This document shows positions 1 to 9,015 of a stretch of 64,000 nucleotides of DNA, piece after piece. This stretch comes from Bradyrhizobium sp. SSBR45G (lineage in GTDB: Bacteria > Pseudomonadota > Alphaproteobacteria > Rhizobiales > Xanthobacteraceae), in contig NZ_BSCT01000005.1 of assembly GCF_030159255.1 (NCBI RefSeq), positions 186,001 to 250,000 on the forward strand. The letters run 5' to 3'. The position numbers and the translations under genes are program-made. The notes beneath the pieces were generated by a model, which searched no databases, was not told the origin of the DNA, and saw only the letters and a list, made by a program, of their open reading frames with translations. The first letter of the stretch is position 1. Each line of letters begins with the position of its first letter.

Positions 1-1099
1 ACGCCGCGTCTCCTGCCGCCCGCAGCCGCCGCGCCCGATCGCGGATGGCGGCGCCATCGACCTGCGGCATCCGCGCTGCCGGCGTGCCCGGGCGGGGCGA
101 ATAGGGAAAGACGTGCAGGAAGGTCAGGCCGCATTCCTCGACCAAATCGAGCGAGCGCGCGAACATCTCCTCGGTCTCGGTCGGGAAGCCGGCGATCAGA
201 TCGGCGCCGAGCGCAATGTCCGGCCGCAGCCTGCGCACCTGATCACAGAATGCGATCGCATCGGCGCGCGTATGCCGCCGCTTCATCCGCTTCAGGATCA
301 GATCATCGCCAGCCTGCAGCGACAGATGCAGATGCGGCATCAGCCTCGCATCATCGGCGAGCGCATCGAGCAGGTCGGCATCGGCCTCGATCGAATCGAT
401 CGAGGAGATGCGCAGCCGCTTCAGCTCCGGCACGTGACGCAGAATCTGCTTCACCAGCCGCCCGAGCTTCGGCGTCCCCGGCAGGTCGGCGCCGTAGCTC
501 GTGAGGTCGACCCCGGTCAGCACGATCTCGGCATGGCCGCGCTCGGTCAGCGCGCGCACCTGGTCGACCACCGCGCCCATCGGCACCGAGCGCGAATTGC
601 CGCGGCCGAACGGGATGATGCAGAAGGTGCAGCGATGGTCGCAGCCGTTCTGCACCTGCACGAACACCCGCGGCAGGCCGCGCTGAAAACCGTCGATGAG
701 ATGCGGCGCCATCTCCGTCACGGCCATGATATCGGAGACGGCGACCTTCTCGGACGCATCGATGCCGAAGCGCGGCACAGCCAGCGCCTGCGCGGTCGCG
801 CGCCATGCATCGGGCTGCAGCTTGTCGTCATTGCCGATGACGCGGTCGACCTCGGGCATCTCGGCGAACATCGCAGCCTGCGTCTGCGCCGCGCAGCCGG
901 TCACGACGATTCGCGCCGCCGGGCGCTCGCGCTTCAGCTTGCGGATGGATTGCCGCGCCTGCGCGACGGCCTCGTTGGTGACGGCGCAGCTGTTGATGAC
1001 GATGGTGTCGGCGGCACCGGCCGCCTCGGCACGGCGCGCGATCAGCTCGGATTCGAACGCGTTGAGCCGGCAGCCGAAGGTGACGACGTCGACGCTCAT
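1..1099 (-). CDS. mtaB: tRNA t6A37 methylthiotransferase MtaB, C-terminus cut by window edge
   Basis: MtaB is a radical-SAM methylthiotransferase that makes ms2t6A at position 37 of ANN-decoding tRNAs. About 366 residues are visible out of the usual 420 or so; the C-terminal part lies beyond the left edge. The N-terminal UPF0004 domain has three iron-sulfur cysteines (about C10, C38, C69). The radical-SAM motif is GCDHRCTFC (C153, C157, C160). The ATG at 1099 overlaps the dapF stop by four bases (ATGA), so the two genes are probably translationally coupled. The family includes MiaB and RimO; the N-terminal VTFGCRLN and the dapF neighbour favour MtaB. Confidence 0.9.
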   Translation of the reverse strand, partial: MSVDVVTFGCRLNAFESELIARRAEAAGAADTIVINSCAVTNEAVAQARQSIRKLKRERPAARIVVTGCAAQTQAAMFAEMPEVDRVIGNDDKLQPDAWRATAQALAVPRFGIDASEKVAVSDIMAVTEMAPHLIDGFQRGLPRVFVQVQNGCDHRCTFCIIPFGRGNSRSVPMGAVVDQVRALTERGHAEIVLTGVDLTSYGADLPGTPKLGRLVKQILRHVPELKRLRISSIDSIEADADLLDALADDARLMPHLHLSLQAGDDLILKRMKRRHTRADAIAFCDQVRRLRPDIALGADLIAGFPTETEEMFARSLDLVEECGLTFLHVFPYSPRPGTPAARMPQVDGAAIRDRARRLRAAGDAA

Positions 1100-1965
1100 G
1101 CGACGCTGGCGAACAGCTGCGGCTCGAACCGCCCCTCGAACTCGAACGTCGCGGTGCCCGTCATCAGCACGTGATCGTCGCGCTCGCGCCATTCGATCGT
1201 CAGCTCGCCGCCCGGCAGCGTCATGTGGACGAGACGGTTGGCGCGCTTCAGCCGCGCGGCCGCGACGGCCGTGGCGCAGGCCGCGGAGCCGCAGGCCTTG
1301 GTCAGCCCGGCGCCGCGCTCCCAGGTGCGCATGATGATGTGATCGCGGTCGACGATCTGGGCCAGCGTGATGTTGGCGCGCTCAGGGAAGATCGGATGAT
1401 TTTCCAACAGCGGTCCGAAGCGCTCGAGGTCATAGGAATTGACGTCATTGTCGACCCAGAACACCGCGTGCGGATTGCCCATGTTGACGACCGACGGCGA
1501 ATGCAGGATCGGGGCGTCGATCGGACCGATCTGCAGCTCGATGTAGCGGGTGTCGCGGAACTCCTCGGCGAGCGGAATCTCCTGCCAGCCGAACTTCGGT
1601 GCGCCCATGTCGACCGTGTAGAGATCGGGCGCCGGCCCCTGCCAGCAGTTCAGCAGCCCGGCGCGGGTCTCGAAGGTCGCGCTGGCCTGCCCGGTCTTTT
1701 CGAACACCTGCCGCACCACGCAACGCATGCCATTGCCGCACGCGCCGGACTCGGAGCCGTCGTTGTTGTAGATGCGGATGAAGGCCTCGGTGCCGTCGAA
1801 CCGCGGCGGCTGCAGCACCATCATCTGGTCGTACGGCACCCGCGATGCAACCGCACGAGCCTCCTCCGGCGTGACGACATGCTTCACGTCGCGCAGGTCC
1901 AGCACGACGATCTCGTTGCCGATGCCGTTCATCTTGACGAAGCTGTGGTTGGCGAGCGCGCTCAT
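1096..1965 (-). CDS. dapF: Diaminopimelate epimerase
   Basis: DapF converts LL- to meso-diaminopimelate for lysine and peptidoglycan synthesis, in the cytoplasm and without a cofactor. Both catalytic cysteines are present, in [10 protein letters not shown] (about C76) and [11 protein letters not shown] (about C225). At 289 residues it has normal family length. I chose ATG 1965 ([18 protein letters not shown]) because it matches the usual rhizobial N-terminus. An upstream in-frame TTG at 1977 has a better-spaced AAGGCGG, so a four-residue extension is possible. It heads the dapF-mtaB unit; a TATAAG-like -10 lies just upstream on the minus strand. Confidence 0.95.
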   Translation of the reverse strand: MSALANHSFVKMNGIGNEIVVLDLRDVKHVVTPEEARAVASRVPYDQMMVLQPPRFDGTEAFIRIYNNDGSESGACGNGMRCVVRQVFEKTGQASATFETRAGLLNCWQGPAPDLYTVDMGAPKFGWQEIPLAEEFRDTRYIELQIGPIDAPILHSPSVVNMGNPHAVFWVDNDVNSYDLERFGPLLENHPIFPERANITLAQIVDRDHIIMRTWERGAGLTKACGSAACATAVAAARLKRANRLVHMTLPGGELTIEWRERDDHVLMTGTATFEFEGRFEPQLFASVA

Positions 1966-2134
1966 CAAAATATCCAAATTGTGTCCGCCTTATATGGCCA
2001 CAGGCGTGGCCTTGACCAGTCCGCAGGGGGGCATGACGCATCTGTCATGAGACGCGGCGCCGCCGGGCATGTTAGTACCAGCCATTCGCCGGCACGTACC
2101 GGGCCAAGCAGCACGGCCACTGGAGAATAGTCGA

Positions 2135-2896
2135 ATGAATCTCAGCACTTTCCGCCTCGTTCTGGCCGTGAGCTCGGTCGCGCTGGCGCTGGGCGGCACG
2201 GTCGCCCGGGCGCAGGCGCCACAGGCCTCCCCGGCTCCGGCGGCCTCAGCCTCCCCCGCGCCGGTCCCGAGCGCGATACCGGCCCCCACGGCATCGGCGT
2301 CGCCGGCCGCATCGGCCAGTCCGGCGCCCTCGACCAGCCCGACCCCGGCGGCCAGCGCCAGCCCCTCGCCGTCATCGTCGCCGGCCGCCGCCCAGGCCCC
2401 GGCAACGCCGCCAGCCGCGGCACCGGCCCAGGCCGCCGACGCCTTCGGCGACGAGATCAAGCTCGAGGCCAAGAAGGTCGTGCTCGTGAAGGGCACCGCC
2501 AATTGGGACAACGCATTCGACACGCTGATCGACTCGTTCAAGGCGCTGTCGACCACGCTCGACAAGCAGGGCGTCAAGCCGGCCGGCAACGGCATGATCG
2601 TCTACACCTCGACGGACGACACCGGCTTCACCTTCCTCGCCGAGATCCCGATCGAGCAGGAGCCGAAGACGCTCGGCAAGGGCATGAGCGTCGGCCAGTC
2701 GCCGGAAGGCAAGGCGCTCAAATTCGTCCATCGCGGCTCCTACGACAACATGGACAACACCTACGAGGCGATCACCAACCACCTCGACGAGCGCCGGCTG
2801 GAAGCCAAGGACACCTTCATCGAGGAGTATCTGACCGATCCGTTGAAGACCGCCGAGGACAAGCTCGTCATCAACGTCTACGTGCCGCTGAAGTGA
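2135..2896 (+). CDS. Exported protein with GyrI-like (AraC effector-binding) domain
   Basis: This 253-residue protein begins with a Sec signal peptide (cleavage near VARAQA, residue 28). A low-complexity Ala/Pro/Ser linker follows to about residue 105, then a C-terminal domain resembling the GyrI-like small-molecule-binding fold (IPIEQEP, KFVHRGSYDNMDNTYEAI, VYVPLK). In the family this domain binds small ligands; a periplasmic version joined to a long PAS linker has no assigned role that I know. Start ATG 2135 is preceded by GGAGA. The next gene follows after 5 bases, so they are probably co-transcribed. The fold is inferred from sequence only. Confidence 0.75.
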   Translation: MNLSTFRLVLAVSSVALALGGTVARAQAPQASPAPAASASPAPVPSAIPAPTASASPAASASPAPSTSPTPAASASPSPSSSPAAAQAPATPPAAAPAQAADAFGDEIKLEAKKVVLVKGTANWDNAFDTLIDSFKALSTTLDKQGVKPAGNGMIVYTSTDDTGFTFLAEIPIEQEPKTLGKGMSVGQSPEGKALKFVHRGSYDNMDNTYEAITNHLDERRLEAKDTFIEEYLTDPLKTAEDKLVINVYVPLK

Positions 2897-2901
2897 GCGC
2901 C

Positions 2902-3612
2902 ATGATGATCAGACCGATCCTCGCAGCCGCAGTCGCGATCACGGCGGCAATGCCGGCACTGGCGGACGACATCGCCCGGCAGGACACGCCGGCGATCACC
3001 GTGAGCGGCGAAGGCAGCGTCTCGGCGCCGCCGGATCTGGCGCAGATCGATGCCGGCGTCGCGTCCGATGCCAAGACCGCGCGCGAGGCCGCCGAGGCCA
3101 ACAATGCCGCGATGGCCAAGGTGCTGCAGGCGCTGAAGACGGCGGGGATCGCCGACAAGGACGTCCAGACCTCGCGGCTGTCGCTGCAGCCGCAATATCA
3201 GCAGAACAAGCCGGGCCAGGCGATGGTCACCGGCTATCGGGCGTCGAATCGCGTCACGATCAAGCTGCACGACGTTGCCAAAGTGGCGAACGTGATCGAC
3301 GCCGTCGTGGCCGCCGGCGCCAATGATGTCGGCAACGTCTTCTTCAGCGTCGCCGAGCCGTCCAAGCTGCTCGACCAGGCGCGCGAGAAGGCGGTCGCCG
3401 ACGCCCGCCGCAAGGCCGAGATTTACGCCAAGGCCGCCGGCGTCACGCTGGGCCAGCCGCTCAACATCGCCGAGGACGGCGCGCCGATCCCCGTGTTCCG
3501 CGCCAAGAGCTTCGCCGCGCCGATGGCGGGAACGCCGACACCGGTGGCCCAAGGCGAGGAGACGCTGTCGATCACGGTCAGCGTGACCTGGGCGATAAAG
3601 GCGGGGCAGTAG
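2902..3612 (+). CDS. Exported SIMPL-domain (DUF541) protein
   Basis: This is a 236-residue periplasmic protein with a signal peptide ending at ALA (about residue 21) and a SIMPL/DUF541 domain over almost all the rest: ITVSGEGSVSAPPD at the start, the conserved YRASNRVTIKL strand, and AREKAVADARRKAEIYAKAAG before the C-terminal strands. SIMPL proteins are widespread envelope proteins, and some assemble into ring oligomers; biochemical function is unclear. It lies 5 bases after the GyrI-like gene, and two tandem ATGs (2902, 2905) are possible starts. A 29-bp inverted repeat lies downstream. Confidence 0.85.
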   Translation: MMIRPILAAAVAITAAMPALADDIARQDTPAITVSGEGSVSAPPDLAQIDAGVASDAKTAREAAEANNAAMAKVLQALKTAGIADKDVQTSRLSLQPQYQQNKPGQAMVTGYRASNRVTIKLHDVAKVANVIDAVVAAGANDVGNVFFSVAEPSKLLDQAREKAVADARRKAEIYAKAAGVTLGQPLNIAEDGAPIPVFRAKSFAAPMAGTPTPVAQGEETLSITVSVTWAIKAGQ

Positions 3613-3679
3613 GGCAGTCTCACAGCTGCGCAGCACATTCGCTCGGCGTGGTAACCGACGGCGCAGCTACAAACTCGAT

Positions 3680-3801
3680 GTCGTCCCGGCCTTGAGCCGG
3701 GACCCATACTCCGCGGCGGATGTTGTCGCGGGAGATGGAGCTAACAACCTTCGCAACATTGAATTCGGTGTTTATGGGTCCCGGCTCAAGGCCGGGACGA
3801 C
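3680..3801. repeat. Family A intergenic palindrome, paired 29-bp arms
   Basis: A left arm at 3680-3708 (GTCGTCCCGGCC...GGGACCCATA) and a right arm at 3773-3801 are perfect reverse complements of 29 bases around a 64-base core. Each arm also contains its own short hairpin (CCCGGC..GCCGGG). The same arm sequence recurs at 53600-53628, and diverged copies occur at 7898, 22052 and 29979. It sits between convergent genes, so it could act as a bidirectional terminator. Confidence 0.9.
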
Positions 3802-3825
3802 ACCTGTTTTGTGGCGGCGGCCTGC

Positions 3826-4818
3826 TTAGATCTCCACCACCTGCCCCGGCTTCAACACTCCGAACCGCTCGCGCGGGATGCCGGCGGAATCGAGCGCTGC
3901 GTGCAGGGCATAGACCGGCGCGTCAATGGCTTCATCCGTCAGCTGGAACGTGCCATGGTGATGCGCCAGCGCGGTCTCGGCGCCGCAATCCTGCAGGGCC
4001 TGCACGGCGTCCTCCGGATTCATGTGCTGGTCGCGCATGAACCAGCGCGGCTCGTAGGCGCCGATCGGCAGGATCGCGAGCCGGATCGGCGCGTGCGCTT
4101 CCGCGACGCGGCGGAAATGCGAGCCCGTGCCGTAGCCGGAATCGCCGACGATGTAGAGCCGGCCGCGCGGCGTCTCCAGGACGAAGCTCGCCCACAGCGC
4201 CTTGTTGCGGTCCAGGATGCCGCGTGCCGTCCAGTGCCGCGTCGGCACCAGGGTGACCGCGACCTCGTCGTTCAGCGGCACGCGGTCGTGCCAGTCGTAG
4301 GCCTCGGCGCGGATCTTCGAGTCCGCGTCGGTCATGGTGAGGTCGTTGCCGAGCGGCGTCACGACGCGCGGCGCAAACCGCGCGGTCAGCTTTGAGAGCG
4401 TCCGGAGGTCCAGATGGTCGTAGTGGCCATGCGTCACCAGCACGACGTCGATATGCGGCAGCGCCTCGAAGGCGATACCGGGATCGTTGCAGCGCCTCGG
4501 CCCGGCGAACGACACCGGCGACACCCGCTCCGACCAGACCGGGTCGACGAGAATGTTGAGCCCGCCGGTCTGGATCAGCCAGCTCGCGTGGCCGATGAAG
4601 GACAGCCTTACCCCCTCGCCGTCGATCCGGTGCGGCGGCGTGTCGGCATGCGGGCTCGGCGCCCAGGCGGGCCAGCGGGCGCGCTTCTCGCGGCGGTCGA
4701 ACTGCCAGCGCAGCACGTCGGTGAGGGGTTTGGGCGGAACGCCGTCTGGATCGTAGAAGCGCTTGCCGTCAAAATGGTCGGTGACGGGGCCGGAATAGGT
4801 CCTGGAACGGCGCAGCAA
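3826..4818 (-). CDS. Metallo-beta-lactamase-fold hydrolase (NAPE-PLD/UlaG-like)
   Basis: This is a predicted metal-dependent hydrolase of the COG2220 type, about 330 residues. The metal-binding motif is THGHYDH (H130, H132, D134, H135 from the chosen start). Further ligands appear in VGDSGYG (the metal-bridging Asp) and ALAHHHGTF. LSFIGHASWLIQ and LNILVDPVW are typical of the family. No ATG lies near the homologous N-terminus. I chose TTG 4818, which has GAGG six bases upstream; longer readings would overlap ffh on the other strand. Substrate is unknown, and the family ranges from phospholipase D-like to lactonase activity. Confidence 0.8.
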   Translation of the reverse strand: MLRRSRTYSGPVTDHFDGKRFYDPDGVPPKPLTDVLRWQFDRREKRARWPAWAPSPHADTPPHRIDGEGVRLSFIGHASWLIQTGGLNILVDPVWSERVSPVSFAGPRRCNDPGIAFEALPHIDVVLVTHGHYDHLDLRTLSKLTARFAPRVVTPLGNDLTMTDADSKIRAEAYDWHDRVPLNDEVAVTLVPTRHWTARGILDRNKALWASFVLETPRGRLYIVGDSGYGTGSHFRRVAEAHAPIRLAILPIGAYEPRWFMRDQHMNPEDAVQALQDCGAETALAHHHGTFQLTDEAIDAPVYALHAALDSAGIPRERFGVLKPGQVVEI

Positions 4819-5152
4819 GGGGATCCTCGCGAGGAAAGCTGAACTGCCGCAAGAGGTAAGCGGCCCGCCGGGATCCGGCAACGGCACGCCGGGCGCAAGT
4901 TTCCTTGACTTTTCCGCCTCCGGGGGGTTTAACCCGGCCGAATTTCGGAAAGTTTCGTCTTTTCGAGCCACCGCCCGGCCCTGGAGGCCGGAGGTCACCG
5001 CCCGACAGCGCTGTGCGCCCTCGGGCGCAAACGTGTTTGGACTGACGGTTTCGGCCGACGGGCCGAGGTCTATATGGTCGTCATGGGCCGCAGCAAGCGG
5101 CGATGACGGGCGGCGATGAAGCGAGCGCCCGACAAGGGCAAAGGATACGGCA
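4819..5152. other. Divergent intergenic region between MBL hydrolase and ffh
   Basis: These 334 bases hold the upstream regions of both divergent genes. The last part carries AAGGA (5141-5145), the Shine-Dalgarno for the ffh TTG start. I see no convincing -35/-10 pair, no operator and no small gene. Confidence 0.5.
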
Positions 5153-6700
5153 TTGTTCGACAATCTGTCGGAAAGGCTTGGCGGCATTCTCGATCGGCTG
5201 ACGGGGCGTGGTTCCCTGTCGGAGGCCGATGTCGATGCCGCGATGCGCGAGGTCCGTCGGGCGCTGCTCGAAGCCGACGTCGCGCTGGAGGTTGTCCGCG
5301 GCTTCACCGAGCGTGTGCGCGAGCAGGCGATCGGCGCCACCGTCGTCAAGTCGGTCACCCCCGGCCAGATGGTGGTGAAGATCGTCCATGACGAGCTGGT
5401 CAAGACGCTCGGCGACGACGGCCAGACCATCGACCTCAATGCCGTGCCGCCGGTTCCGATCATGATGGTCGGCCTGCAGGGCTCCGGCAAGACCACCACC
5501 ACCGCCAAGCTCGCGCGTCGCATGGTCCAGCGCGACAAGCGCAAGGTGCTGATGGCCTCGCTCGACGTCTACCGTCCGGCCGCCATGGAGCAGCTCGCGG
5601 TGCTCGGCCGCGATCTGGACATTCCGACCTTGCCGATCGTCGCCGGCCAGATGCCGCCGCAGATCGCGCGCCGCGCCATCGAGGCCGCCAAGCTCGGCGG
5701 CTACGACGTCGTGCTGCTCGACACCGCCGGCCGCACTACGCTCGACGAGGACATGATGAAGGAGGCCGCCGAGATCAAGGCGGTCGCCAACCCGCACGAG
5801 GTGCTGCTGGTCGCGGACTCCCTGACCGGCCAGGACGCGGTCAATCTCGCGCGCGCCTTCGATCAGCGCGTCGGCCTCACCGGCATCGCGCTGACCCGAA
5901 TTGACGGCGACGGCCGCGGCGGTGCGGCACTGTCGATGCGCGCGGTCACCGGCAAGCCGATCAAGCTGCTCGGCACCGGCGAAAAGACCGACGCGCTGGA
6001 AGACTTCTATCCCTCGCGCATCGCCGGCCGCATCCTCGGCATGGGCGACATCGTCTCGCTGGTCGAGAAGGCCGCGGCGAACATCGACGCCGAGAAGGCC
6101 GCGCGCGCCGCCGAGCGGATGCGCAAGGGCCAGTTCGACCTCAACGACATGCGCGAACAGCTGCAGCAGATGGCGCAGATGGGCGGCATCGGCGGGCTGA
6201 TGGGCATGATGCCCGGCATCTCCAAGATGAAGAACCAGATCGCTGCCGCCGGCATCGACGACAAGATCCTCAAGCGCCAGGTCGCGATCATCGATTCGAT
6301 GACCCGCGAGGAGCGCAAGCATCCCGACCTGCTCAAGGCCAGCCGTAAGAAGCGTATCGCCGCCGGCTCCGGCCAGAGCGTCGAGCACGTCAACAAGCTG
6401 CTCAAGATGCACCGGAACATGGCCGACGTGATGAAGGCCATGGGCTCCGGCAAGCGCGGCCCGCTGGCCGGCATCGCCCAGGCGATGGGTTTTGGCGGCG
6501 GCGGCGGCATGCCGTCGCCCGACCAGCTCAAGGCGCTGGCCGAGAAGATGCCAGGCGGCATGCCCGGCGGTCTGCCTAACCTGCCGAAGGATCTGCCCGC
6601 CGGCCTGCGCGGCGGTTTGCCCAATTTGCCGGGCCTCACCGGCCTCAGCGGCAAGCCGACGCTGCCCGGCCTCGGCCTCCCTCCGGGGAAGAAGAAATAA
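5153..6700 (+). CDS. ffh: Signal recognition particle protein (SRP54)
   Basis: Ffh binds signal sequences of nascent membrane proteins together with 4.5S RNA and docks with FtsY. At 515 residues it is a little longer than E. coli Ffh. The N domain is residues 1-90. The G domain has P-loop GLQGSGKTTTTAK, DTAGRT and TRIDGD. The C-terminal M domain is Met-rich (MGGIGGLMGMMPGISKMK), followed by a long Gly/Pro/Leu tail ending PPGKKK. The start is TTG 5153 with AAGGA upstream; no in-frame ATG fits. It is the first gene of the ffh-rpsP-rimM-trmD-rplS cluster. Confidence 0.97.
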   Translation: MFDNLSERLGGILDRLTGRGSLSEADVDAAMREVRRALLEADVALEVVRGFTERVREQAIGATVVKSVTPGQMVVKIVHDELVKTLGDDGQTIDLNAVPPVPIMMVGLQGSGKTTTTAKLARRMVQRDKRKVLMASLDVYRPAAMEQLAVLGRDLDIPTLPIVAGQMPPQIARRAIEAAKLGGYDVVLLDTAGRTTLDEDMMKEAAEIKAVANPHEVLLVADSLTGQDAVNLARAFDQRVGLTGIALTRIDGDGRGGAALSMRAVTGKPIKLLGTGEKTDALEDFYPSRIAGRILGMGDIVSLVEKAAANIDAEKAARAAERMRKGQFDLNDMREQLQQMAQMGGIGGLMGMMPGISKMKNQIAAAGIDDKILKRQVAIIDSMTREERKHPDLLKASRKKRIAAGSGQSVEHVNKLLKMHRNMADVMKAMGSGKRGPLAGIAQAMGFGGGGGMPSPDQLKALAEKMPGGMPGGLPNLPKDLPAGLRGGLPNLPGLTGLSGKPTLPGLGLPPGKKK

Positions 6701-6727
6701 TGAGGATCACCCGCTCCTCTCTCCATT

Positions 6728-6825
6728 CGTCATTCCGGGGCGCGCGTAGCGCGAGCCCGGAATCCATACGCCCGATCGTGGTTATGGATTCCGGGCTCAC
6801 CGCTGCGCGGTGCGCCGGAATGACG
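6728..6825. repeat. Family A-like palindrome (GTCATTCCGG type) between ffh and rpsP
   Basis: The left arm 6728-6768 (CGTCATTCCGGGG...CCCGGAATCCATA) and right arm 6783-6825 (TATGGATTCCGGG...CCGGAATGACG) are inverted copies with different internal sequence. A closely related element lies at 43103-43208 after purH. It fills most of the gap inside a probable operon, so the mRNA would carry a long hairpin here. Confidence 0.88.
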
Positions 6826-6870
6826 GCTTAGCTGACACCAACTGATCAATCGACACTCAGGAGAACCTAC

Positions 6871-7203
6871 ATGTCCGTCGTCATTCGTCTCGCCCGCGCC
6901 GGCACCAAGAAGCGCCCGGTCTATCACGTCGTCGTCGCCGACTCGCGCTTCCCGCGTGACGGCCGCTTCATCGAGCGTCTCGGCCATTTCAATCCGCTGA
7001 TGCCGAAGGACAACGAGGCGCGCCTCAAGCTCGACATGGAGAAGGTGAAGGCTTGGCTCGCCAAGGGCGCGCAGCCGTCCGACCGCGTCGCCCGCTTCCT
7101 CGATGCCGCCGGCGTCAAGAAGCGCGAAGCCCGCCAGAACCCGATCAAGGCCGTGCCGCGCAAGGAGCGCAAGGCGCAGGCCGAAGCCGCCGCCAAGGGC
7201 TAA
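6871..7203 (+). CDS. rpsP: 30S ribosomal protein S16
   Basis: S16 is a small-subunit protein needed for 30S assembly. The 110-residue product has the conserved N-terminus [20 protein letters not shown], the [19 protein letters not shown] block and PSDRVARFL, then a basic alphaproteobacterial extension rich in Lys, Arg and Ala. AGGAGA lies upstream of ATG 6871. It follows ffh across a palindromic repeat and precedes rimM across another. Confidence 0.98.
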   Translation: MSVVIRLARAGTKKRPVYHVVVADSRFPRDGRFIERLGHFNPLMPKDNEARLKLDMEKVKAWLAKGAQPSDRVARFLDAAGVKKREARQNPIKAVPRKERKAQAEAAAKG

Positions 7204-7220
7204 GCCTCTTGCTGCTGATA

Positions 7221-7325
7221 GCCTCATGCTTCGAGACGCACGGCGTCCGCCGGGCGCCTCAGCATGAGGATCTGGCTCCTCGTCCGGAGGAGCGCGCCGT
7301 TGCGCGCGTCTCGAAGGACGAGGCC
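7221..7325. repeat. Family C intergenic repeat (CTCAT...CTCGAAGGACGAGG) before rimM
   Basis: Two nested inverted repeats are visible. CCTCATGCT (7222-7230) pairs with AGCATGAGG (7261-7269). CCTCGTCC (7278-7285) pairs with GGACGAGG (7316-7323) around an inner GCGCG hairpin. The final GAGG (7320-7323) sits 7 bases before the rimM ATG and is the only good Shine-Dalgarno there, so the repeat arm probably supplies the rimM ribosome binding site. Confidence 0.8.
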
Positions 7326-7330
7326 TCCTG

Positions 7331-7927
7331 ATGTCCAAGCTGATCTGCGTCGCCAAGATCGGCGCCGCGCACGGCGTGCGCGGCGAGGTTCGCTTATGGA
7401 CCTTTACCGAGGATCCGCTGGCCGTGCTGCATTACGGCCCGCTGACGACCAAGGACGGCAGCCGCTCGTTCGAAGTCGCGAAGGCGCGCGAGGCCAAGGA
7501 CCATCTCGTCGCAACCATCAAGGGCGTCGCCGACCGCAACGCCGCCGAGCGCCTCAACGGCCTCGAGCTGTACGTCCCGCGCGACCGCCTGCCCGAGACC
7601 GATGACGACGAATACTACCACGCGGACCTGATCGGCCTCGCCGCAGAGACCACGTCCGGCGCGCCGCTTGGCCGCGTCCTCGCGATCCATAATTTCGGCG
7701 CCGGCGACATCATCGAGATCGCCCCACCCTCCGGCAGCACGCTGCTGCTGCCGTTCACCAATGCCGTGGTGCCGACGGTGGATCTTGCGGGTGGACGGGT
7801 GATCATCGAGTTGCCGGGCGAGATCGAGGGCGAGGAAGAATCAGCCTCGGATGGGTCGTCCTCGGATCAAGACGACGCTGCCGCCTCAAACACAGCTCGT
7901 CGTCCCCGCGAAAGCGGGGACCCATAG
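7331..7927 (+). CDS. rimM: Ribosome maturation factor RimM, with repeat-encoded C-terminal tail
   Basis: RimM binds S19 and helps mature the 30S head. The 198-residue protein has the N-terminal RimM domain ([38 protein letters not shown]) and a C-terminal PRC-barrel-like domain ([32 protein letters not shown]). Past about residue 168 it becomes an acidic Ser/Asp stretch and ends in [11 protein letters not shown]. Those last residues and the stop are encoded by the left arm of the family A repeat at 7898, so the original stop has been replaced by repeat sequence. The start ATG 7331 uses GAGG from the preceding repeat. Confidence 0.96.
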   Translation: MSKLICVAKIGAAHGVRGEVRLWTFTEDPLAVLHYGPLTTKDGSRSFEVAKAREAKDHLVATIKGVADRNAAERLNGLELYVPRDRLPETDDDEYYHADLIGLAAETTSGAPLGRVLAIHNFGAGDIIEIAPPSGSTLLLPFTNAVVPTVDLAGGRVIIELPGEIEGEEESASDGSSSDQDDAAASNTARRPRESGDP

Positions 7928-8050
7928 CCACCGCAGCTGATTGGCTTGCGCGGGACTGGCCACCTGCCCGTTTCCGACATCACGCGGTATGGGTCCCGGA
8001 TCGGCGCCGCGACGCGCTGATGCGCGTCACGGCTTGTCCGGGACGACACC
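7898..8050. repeat. Family A palindrome overlapping the 3' end of rimM
   Basis: The left arm 7898-7926 (CGTCGTCCCCGC...GGGGACCCATA) contains the last rimM codons; the stop TAG at 7925-7927 runs one base past the arm. The right arm 7988-8050 (TATGGGTCCCGG...CCGGGACGACACC) is an inverted copy with an extra internal GC hairpin (GACGCGCTGATGCGCGTC). The same long right-arm type occurs at 53687-53744. Confidence 0.88.
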
Positions 8051-8132
8051 GGGGATTGGGCCGCACGAGCAGCGGACGCCGCATTGATCCAGGGGCTCGA
8101 TCTGCCCGCGCCAGTGCCGTAACAGAGCATCC

Positions 8133-8906
8133 ATGACCACTTCGCCTGCCCTCACCGCGCCCTGGCGCGCCACCGTGCTGAGCCTGTTTCCCGAGATGTT
8201 TCCCGGGCCGCTCGGCGTCAGCCTGGCCGGCCGGGCGTTGACCTCCGGCATCTGGGCGCTGGAGGCGCGCGACATCCGGGCCTCGGCGACCGACAAGCAC
8301 CGCAGCGTCGACGACACGCCCGCCGGCGGCGGGCCGGGCATGGTGCTGCGCGCGGACGTGCTGGCCGCGGCGATCGACGCAGCCGACGTCGCGCCGGAGC
8401 GGCCGCGGCTGCTGATGAGCCCGCGCGGTCGGCCATTGACCCAGGCCTTCGTCCGCGATCTGGCCGCAGGTCCCGGGCCGCTGATCGTCTGCGGCCGCTT
8501 CGAGGGCCTCGACCAGCGCGTCATCGACGCGCGCGGGCTGATCGAGGTCTCGATCGGCGACTACGTGCTGTCGGGCGGCGAGATCGCGGCGCTGGTGCTG
8601 ATCGACGCTTGCGTGCGCCTCCTGCCCGGCGTGATGGGCAAGCTCGAATCGGGCACCGACGAGAGCTTCTCCGATGGCCTACTGGAGTACCCGCAATATA
8701 CGCGGCCGCAGCTGTTCGAGGGCCGTACCATTCCGGATGTGCTCACCTCGGGCGATCACGCCAAGGTCGCGGCCTGGCGGCGCGCCCAGGCCGAGGCCAT
8801 CACACAGGCCCGGCGGCCTGATCTCTGGGCCGAATGGCGCGCCCGGCAGGATCGAGAACAAACGAGGACCGGCCAAAAAGCGCCAAAAAACACGACAGAC
8901 GGGTGA
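8133..8906 (+). CDS. trmD: tRNA (guanine-37-N1)-methyltransferase
   Basis: TrmD methylates G37 of tRNAs with G36 and prevents +1 frameshifting. The 257-residue SPOUT protein shows the trefoil-knot AdoMet site ([34 protein letters not shown]) and the C-terminal [11 protein letters not shown] block with catalytic-region [18 protein letters not shown] 8133 follows the repeat after rimM by about 80 bases. The rimM-trmD-rplS order is widely conserved, which supports one functional unit despite the intervening repeats. Confidence 0.97.
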   Translation: MTTSPALTAPWRATVLSLFPEMFPGPLGVSLAGRALTSGIWALEARDIRASATDKHRSVDDTPAGGGPGMVLRADVLAAAIDAADVAPERPRLLMSPRGRPLTQAFVRDLAAGPGPLIVCGRFEGLDQRVIDARGLIEVSIGDYVLSGGEIAALVLIDACVRLLPGVMGKLESGTDESFSDGLLEYPQYTRPQLFEGRTIPDVLTSGDHAKVAAWRRAQAEAITQARRPDLWAEWRARQDREQTRTGQKAPKNTTDG

Positions 8907-9015
8907 CAAGCCTCGCGCTTTGGCTTATAGGAGCGCCCAATTCCGCAAGTGACGGCAGGAACAAGCGCAGCCCCCGCGTGACCCGGCTGGGCGCGCCGCC
9001 GATGGAGATTTACCC

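Noticed and set aside
4819..5544. N-terminal extension of the metallo-beta-lactamase-fold gene
   Set aside because: The extension is antisense to ffh and has no similarity to the family; homologous sequence begins near residue YSGPVTDHFDG.
6181..6700. Met/Gly/Pro-rich end of ffh as a separate low-complexity gene
   Set aside because: It is the continuous M domain and tail of Ffh in the same frame.
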